Assembly: GCA_021731285.1 (NCBI GenBank)
Contig: JAKFXR010000033.1
Coordinates: forward strand, 1-50,758
Reading direction: 5' to 3'
Length of the DNA: 50,758 nt
Source of the DNA: Polaromonas sp.
GTDB taxonomy: Bacteria > Pseudomonadota > Gammaproteobacteria > Burkholderiales > Burkholderiaceae_C
A model generated the notes under the pieces. It did not search any database and had not been told where the DNA came from. It was given only the letters and a program-made list of their open reading frames with translations. The translations under genes were made by a program, and so were the position numbers. Positions 47,065 through 50,758 of this stretch are shown piece after piece. Each line of letters begins with the position of its first letter. Positions within the stretch are counted from its first letter, which is position 1.

Positions 47065-47679
47065 TTAGCGCTTGACGCCCAGCGCGGCCAGCATCTGCTC
47101 ACTTTGCTTTTGCATCTGCTCCTGCATTTGCGTGAACACGGATTTTGACTGCTCGACGTAGCTGCCCATCATGCCCTGCATCATCGGCGACTGGGCATTG
47201 ACGAATTGCGCCCACATCTCGGGCGACAGTCCCTGCGACTGCTCAGACATTTTGACCTGCAAGTCCATGAAGGACTGCACGTTTTTTTCGAGGTAGCTGC
47301 CCATGAAACCCTGCATGGCATTGCCGTAGAAACGGATGATGTTGCCCAGCACAGCCTCGGTAAACATCGGCGCACCACCGGTCTCCTCTTCCAGGATGAT
47401 CTGCAGCAAAATGCTGCGCGTCAGGTCCTCATTGGTTTTGGCATCGCGCACCACAAAGTCGGCACTGTCCATGACCAGATGCTTGACATCGGACAGCGTG
47501 ATGTAAGTCGAAGTGTCGGTGTCGTACAGGCGACGGTTCGGGTACTTCTTGATCACCCGTTGCGCAGGCGCTTTGGCTGGAGTTGCGCGACCCGCAGTTG
47601 TAGCGGAGGAACTGCCCGGGGGCTGCGATGTGTCAGATGCCTGGTTTTTCGACTGACTGCTGGGCTTGCTTTTTGGCAC
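47065..47679 (-). CDS. phaR: Polyhydroxyalkanoate synthesis repressor PhaR
   Basis: PhaR binds DNA and polyhydroxybutyrate and controls phasin and storage genes. The GTG at 47679 has an ideal AAGGAG 8 bases upstream; the frame is open to 47727 but that start lacks one and would include the ribosome site. The 204 residues have a Ser/Ala/Pro-rich N-terminal tail of about 38, the DNA-binding domain RVIKKYPNRRLYDTDTSTYI (about 41-60), then two PHB-accumulation repeats containing MGSYLEKN and MGSYVEQS and a Gln/Met-rich end. It shows that the organism stores polyhydroxyalkanoate; the synthase genes are not in the window. Confidence 0.94.
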   Translation of the reverse strand: MPKSKPSSQSKNQASDTSQPPGSSSATTAGRATPAKAPAQRVIKKYPNRRLYDTDTSTYITLSDVKHLVMDSADFVVRDAKTNEDLTRSILLQIILEEETGGAPMFTEAVLGNIIRFYGNAMQGFMGSYLEKNVQSFMDLQVKMSEQSQGLSPEMWAQFVNAQSPMMQGMMGSYVEQSKSVFTQMQEQMQKQSEQMLAALGVKR

Positions 47680-47763
47680 TGCACGAACTCCTTGAATCCC
47701 TACCGTTGCGATGCATCGGTTTTGCATTCATTCTAGGAAGTATGCTTACCAAAAATCCCCTTG

Positions 47764-47803
47764 GTTTACCCTGTGTGGTGACACGGTGATGTCACGGGTA
47801 AAC
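47764..47803 (-). terminator. Large imperfect inverted repeat after tRNA-Val
   Basis: GTTTACCC (47764-47771) pairs with GGGTAAAC (47796-47803), and GTGACA (47778-47783) with TGTCAC (47790-47795), leaving a 6-base bulge and loop. On the minus strand it comes 15 bp after tRNA-Val and is followed by CCAAGGGGATTTTT, so it may end that transcript; it is also 85 bp upstream of phaR and could be an operator. Confidence 0.5.
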
Positions 47804-47818
47804 AAAAACAAAGGGAAT

Positions 47819-47895
47819 TGGTAGGCGCGATTGGACTCGAACCAACGACCCCCACCATGTCAAGGTGGTGCTCTAACCAGCTGAGCTACGCGCCT
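47819..47895 (-). tRNA. tRNA-Val (anticodon GAC)
   Basis: The minus strand runs AGGCGCG-TAGCTCAG to CGCGCCT-A-CCA; the acceptor arms pair fully and CCA is encoded. The anticodon stem CACCT/ATGGTG region encloses TTGACAT, anticodon GAC. The T arm GTTCGAGTC is standard. Length 77. Confidence 0.97.
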
Positions 47896-47915
47896 AAGGA
47901 CTGTTCGACCTCGCC

Positions 47916-47921
47916 ATTGTA
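47916..47921 (-). promoter_or_regulatory. Candidate -10 box of tRNA-Val
   Basis: TACAAT on the minus strand, 20 bp before the tRNA. The -35 position would fall inside the first 81-bp repeat unit, so repeat and promoter adjoin. Confidence 0.4.
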
Positions 47922-47932
47922 GCAGGACAAAC

Positions 47933-48013
47933 TTGGCCCCCCACGCTCGTTCACTGCGTGTAACTCTCTGCCCCCGTGGGGGCGTGTTTTCCTTGGGACG
48001 GCCCGGCGGAAAA
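47933..48013. repeat. 81-bp tandem unit A of the GC-rich element
   Basis: It runs from TTGGCCCCCC to GGCCCGGCGGAAAA and is almost identical to the unit that follows directly. Its reverse complement contains the TACACGCAGTGAACGAGCGTGGGGGC end shared with 7331-7423 and 35882-35976. Confidence 0.9.
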
Positions 48014-48094
48014 TTGGCCCCCACGCTCGTTCACTGCGTGTAACTCTCTGCCCCCCGAGGGGGCGTGTTTTCCTTGGGACGGCCCGGCGGAAAA
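48014..48094. repeat. 81-bp tandem unit B of the GC-rich element
   Basis: The second copy, same length and orientation as unit A, with the complete CCCCCCGAGGGGGC core where A has CCCCCGTGGGGGC. It lies 35 bp after the relA stop (on the relA strand). Confidence 0.9.
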
Positions 48095-48129
48095 CTTCAC
48101 GGTTCTTGTAAACAACTGCGTTTGTCGCG

Positions 48130-50394
48130 TCAGCGACGCCTGGCCGAGCGGACGCCGGGCACGTCAGCCACAACGGCAAGCACCTGGTTCAGCCTGCCCG
48201 ACTCAGCCACCTCCACCGTGAAAGTCATCCGCGCCGTGCCGCCGCGGCTGTCCTTCACCGACTGGGTCAGCACGCCAATGACATTCATTTTTTCCTTGGC
48301 AAAGACTTCGGAGATGTCGCGCAGCAAGCCCTGCCTGTCAGCGGCTTCAATGGCGACATCCACAGGATAGACCGAGCCGTCAGCGCTTTTTTGTTCGTTC
48401 CACTGAACCTCAATAACGCGGTCCGGGCTGCCACCGGCCATGTTTCTGAAGTTGCTGCAGTCGCTGCGGTGGATGCTGACGCCTTTGCCTTTGGTGACAA
48501 ACCCCAGAATCGCATCAGGCGGCGCCGGTTTGCAACATTTGGCCAACTGGGTCAACAAGGACGCGATGCCGACCACAAGCACGCCGCCCTTGCCTTTACG
48601 CTCGCCCGACCTGTCAGGCTGCCGCGCCTTCTTGGCCAGGACATAGTCATCCTGTGTCAGGGCGGGCTCTGGAGGTTTGAGCAGGTTCTCAATGGTGCGA
48701 AGCGACAACTCGTCCTTGCCCACCACTTCAAACAGGTCATCAGCACTTTTGAAACCGAGTTGCGCCGCCACGTCCTCCAGCTTCATGGCGGTCTTGCCCT
48801 CACGCTGCAACAGCTTTTCCACCGCCTCGCGTCCGCGCGCCACCGTCTGGGCCATCGCCAGCACGTTGAACCAGGCCCGCACTTTCGAGCGGGCGCGGGG
48901 GCTGGCCAGGAAGCCCAGCTCGGGATTGAGCCAGTCACGCGAAGGGCCGCCCTCCCTGGTCGTGATGACTTCCACCGTCTGCCCGTTCTGCAGCGGCGTG
49001 TTGAGCGGCACCATCGCACCATCGACGCGCGCTCCCCGGCATCGATGCCCCAGGCTGGTGTGCACGCTGTAGGCAAAGTCCACAGCCGTGGCACCCTGCG
49101 GCAGCTCAACAATGGCCGCCTCCGGTGTCAGCACGTAGATGCGGTCCTCGAACAAACCCGGTCCGGCGCCACCGGTTTGGGCCGATGCCGATCCGGAAAG
49201 ATCACGCTCCCACGCCAGCAACTGCCGGAGCACGGCAATTTTTGCGTCGTATTCGCTGTTGGCCGACACGCCGCTGTACCCCTTGGAGCCAGCCTCCTTG
49301 TAGGCCCAATGCGCGGCCACACCATGCTCCGCGTGGTCATGCATGGCCTGGGTTCGGATCTGTATCTCGACTGCGCGCTGTTGGGCGTCGCGCACCACGG
49401 TGTGCAGGGACTGGTAGCCATTGGACTTGGGCTTGGCGATGTAGTCGTCAAACTCGCCTGCGACCGGGGTGAAATGCGAATGCACAAACCCGAGAGCGGC
49501 ATAACATCCATTCACATCCGCGGCAATCACACGCAAGGCGCGGATGTCAAACACCTGCCCAAAGTCCAGCGACTTGCCCCGCATCTTCTTGACAATGCTG
49601 TAAATGTGCTTGGGCCTGCCCTGCACCAGCGCCGCAATACCGCTGCGGTTCAGGTCGCGCTCCAGCTGGGCTCGCAGGGCCTCCATGAAACCTTCGCGCT
49701 CGGTGCGTTTTTCATCCAGCAGGCGCGCGACGTCTTTGTAGGTGTCCGGCTCGAGAAAACGGAACGCCAGGTCTTCCATCTCCCACTTGATCTGCCAGAT
49801 GCCAAGCCGGTTGGCCAGGGGCGCAAAAACGTGCAGGGATTCGCGCGCGATATCCACAGGGGCCTGCTGGCGGATCAGCGCGAAGTGACGCAATGTCTGA
49901 AGGCGGGAAGCCAGCCTGAGCATGACAACCCGAAGGTCCCGCGAGAACGCCAGCAGCATCTTGCGCACGTTTTCAGCCTGTGCCGCCGGACTGTCCGTCA
50001 GTTGCGCACTGGAATTGGCAGTCCTCGCCTGCTTCTGCACATTGACCAGTTTGGTCGTCTCCATCGCCAGAGCGGCAAAGTTGGCGCCAAACGCCTTGGT
50101 GATGACCTCCAGCGGCTTGTTCAGGTGCTCGCAGGCATGCACCAGGTAGGTCGCAGCCTGCATGGCTTCGGAGCCGCCTATGGCCTTCAGAATGGCCGCG
50201 ACCGCATCGGCATGCGCCAGGATGTTTTCGCCGGTGTCCAGCGTTTCACCGGCAATCAGTGGCTCGGCAAACGCACGGGCCCGCACCAGCGCATGCGGCT
50301 GATCCGGCAAGCTCTCGGCGGTGGCCGTCACGATGGACGCGTTGACTGCAGGCGCTATGGGCGAGGCGCCCAGACCCGCCCCTGTATTTTTCAT
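48130..50394 (-). CDS. relA: GTP pyrophosphokinase RelA
   Basis: Ribosome-associated (p)ppGpp synthetase of the stringent response. The ATG at 50394 gives 754 residues; a TTG four codons earlier is an alternative. The hydrolase region (about 50-200) lacks the HD catalytic motif: where SpoT has HDxxED this protein has HACEHLN (about 86-92), so it should be inactive as in RelA. The synthetase domain has EFDDYIAKPKSNGYQSLHTVV with the acidic EFDD of RelA. TGS (YVLTPEAAIVELPQGATAVDFAY), a Cys-rich zinc-finger region (LAKCCKPAPPD, HRSDC) and an ACT domain follow. It starts 18 bp after the alpha/beta hydrolase gene. Confidence 0.95.
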   Translation of the reverse strand: MKNTGAGLGASPIAPAVNASIVTATAESLPDQPHALVRARAFAEPLIAGETLDTGENILAHADAVAAILKAIGGSEAMQAATYLVHACEHLNKPLEVITKAFGANFAALAMETTKLVNVQKQARTANSSAQLTDSPAAQAENVRKMLLAFSRDLRVVMLRLASRLQTLRHFALIRQQAPVDIARESLHVFAPLANRLGIWQIKWEMEDLAFRFLEPDTYKDVARLLDEKRTEREGFMEALRAQLERDLNRSGIAALVQGRPKHIYSIVKKMRGKSLDFGQVFDIRALRVIAADVNGCYAALGFVHSHFTPVAGEFDDYIAKPKSNGYQSLHTVVRDAQQRAVEIQIRTQAMHDHAEHGVAAHWAYKEAGSKGYSGVSANSEYDAKIAVLRQLLAWERDLSGSASAQTGGAGPGLFEDRIYVLTPEAAIVELPQGATAVDFAYSVHTSLGHRCRGARVDGAMVPLNTPLQNGQTVEVITTREGGPSRDWLNPELGFLASPRARSKVRAWFNVLAMAQTVARGREAVEKLLQREGKTAMKLEDVAAQLGFKSADDLFEVVGKDELSLRTIENLLKPPEPALTQDDYVLAKKARQPDRSGERKGKGGVLVVGIASLLTQLAKCCKPAPPDAILGFVTKGKGVSIHRSDCSNFRNMAGGSPDRVIEVQWNEQKSADGSVYPVDVAIEAADRQGLLRDISEVFAKEKMNVIGVLTQSVKDSRGGTARMTFTVEVAESGRLNQVLAVVADVPGVRSARRR

Positions 50395-50412
50395 GGCTGG
50401 AAACAAACCCGG

Positions 50413-50758
50413 TCAGACAAAAAGAAAATCTCCCACGGTGGTGACCTGATCCTCCGCGACCAGCGTAGGTGCATGTCCCACACCTTCAAACTCAACCAGA
50501 CGAGCCTTGGGGCCCCGCCGCGCCATCGCCAGCGCGGTGGCGTGGCTGAGGAGGTCTGATTGCGCGCCCCGCAGGATCAAGGTTGTCGCCTGCACCTGGT
50601 CATAGAGCTGCCACAACATGGCTTCACCCGCCCGGGCCGATTCTTGCGTTGCAGCGCGCAAGGGCACGGCAATGGCAGGGTCGTAGTGAAGCATGACGCT
50701 GCCATCAGATGAGCCCGGAACCGGTTTGACCATATGCCGCGACAGCTCAAGCCACTGC
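50413..50758 (-). CDS. Alpha/beta hydrolase, C-terminal part
   Basis: The frame is open to the window edge (115 codons seen); the ATG at 50709 is internal. The C-terminal half of the fold shows TTLILRGAQSDLLS with the likely acid Asp, and GVGHAPTL with the catalytic His. The nucleophile lies outside the window, so the substrate class cannot be judged. It is upstream of relA on the same strand and probably co-transcribed. Confidence 0.8.
   Translation of the reverse strand, partial: QWLELSRHMVKPVPGSSDGSVMLHYDPAIAVPLRAATQESARAGEAMLWQLYDQVQATTLILRGAQSDLLSHATALAMARRGPKARLVEFEGVGHAPTLVAEDQVTTVGDFLFV

Noticed and set aside
47933..48094. Possible CRISPR array
   Set aside because: Only two abutting 81-bp units without spacers and no cas genes.
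47886..48179. 97-codon Arg-rich frame across the tandem repeat and tRNA-Val
   Set aside because: It is created by the two 81-bp repeat units and overlaps a tRNA; not a gene.
48130..50394. Bifunctional SpoT-type enzyme
   Set aside because: The HD hydrolase motif is missing and the synthetase has the RelA-type EFDD, so RelA is the better call.
48391..50559. 722-codon open frame opposite relA
   Set aside because: Antisense shadow of RelA; it also runs across the relA start into the hydrolase gene.

Overview
The window is a GC-rich chromosomal segment of a betaproteobacterium, most likely a member of the Comamonadaceae (Polaromonas or a close relative). The evidence is the betaproteobacterial gene orders (rpsB-tsf-pyrH-frr-uppS-cdsA-dxr-rseP-bamA-skp-lpxD-fabZ-lpxA-lpxB-rnhB; carAB near greA; aceE-aceF-lpdA with lipoyl domains on E3), a PhaR regulator of polyhydroxybutyrate storage, a proteasome-like subunit of the kind known from betaproteobacteria, and two families of short interspersed repeats. 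The genus is an inference; no 16S gene is present.

Layout. 1-2.4 kb (minus): a two-partner secretion pair, with the transporter TpsB followed by the exported TpsA, which runs off the left edge. 2.4-3.0 kb: non-coding, with a CRP-like palindrome and a decayed copy of the lpdA 3' end. 3.0-11.9 kb (minus): pyruvate dehydrogenase cluster aceE-aceF-proteasome-like gene-lpdA, then a membrane 7TMR-DISM protein with a dead GGDEF domain. 12.1-15.3 kb (plus): PAS histidine kinase and FixJ-type response regulator, divergent from aceE. 15.4-22.6 kb: folD, a DUF4149 membrane protein, greA, an exported beta-carbonic anhydrase and carAB. 22.8-23.9 kb: ChaA-like cation/proton antiporter.

23.9-39.1 kb (minus): one long essential block running from ribosomal protein S2 and EF-Ts through UMP kinase, ribosome recycling, undecaprenyl diphosphate, CDP-diacylglycerol and isoprenoid synthesis, the RseP protease, BamA and Skp, to lipid A synthesis, RNase HII and a SpoU-type rRNA methyltransferase. 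Many junctions overlap or nearly touch. 39.5-42.3 kb (plus): a DadA-like amine oxidase and the NAD(P)HX repair enzyme. 42.3-45.2 kb (minus): rnr and yggT. 45.4-47.9 kb: tRNA-Leu(CAG), rimO, phaR, tRNA-Val(GAC). 47.9-48.1 kb: a tandem 81-bp repeat. 48.1-50.8 kb (minus): relA and the end of an alpha/beta hydrolase gene.

Most of the window is ordinary housekeeping sequence. The points worth a second look are the proteasome-like subunit with all six catalytic positions inside the PDH operon; a 17-bp element found nine times and absorbed into coding frames; a larger GC-rich element placed just after stop codons; an rnr gene whose conserved N-terminus has no ATG, GTG or TTG start; the lpdA 3'-end remnant beside the DISM gene; and the degenerate GGDEF domain. 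I did not find a phage, insertion sequence, CRISPR array or complete defence system.
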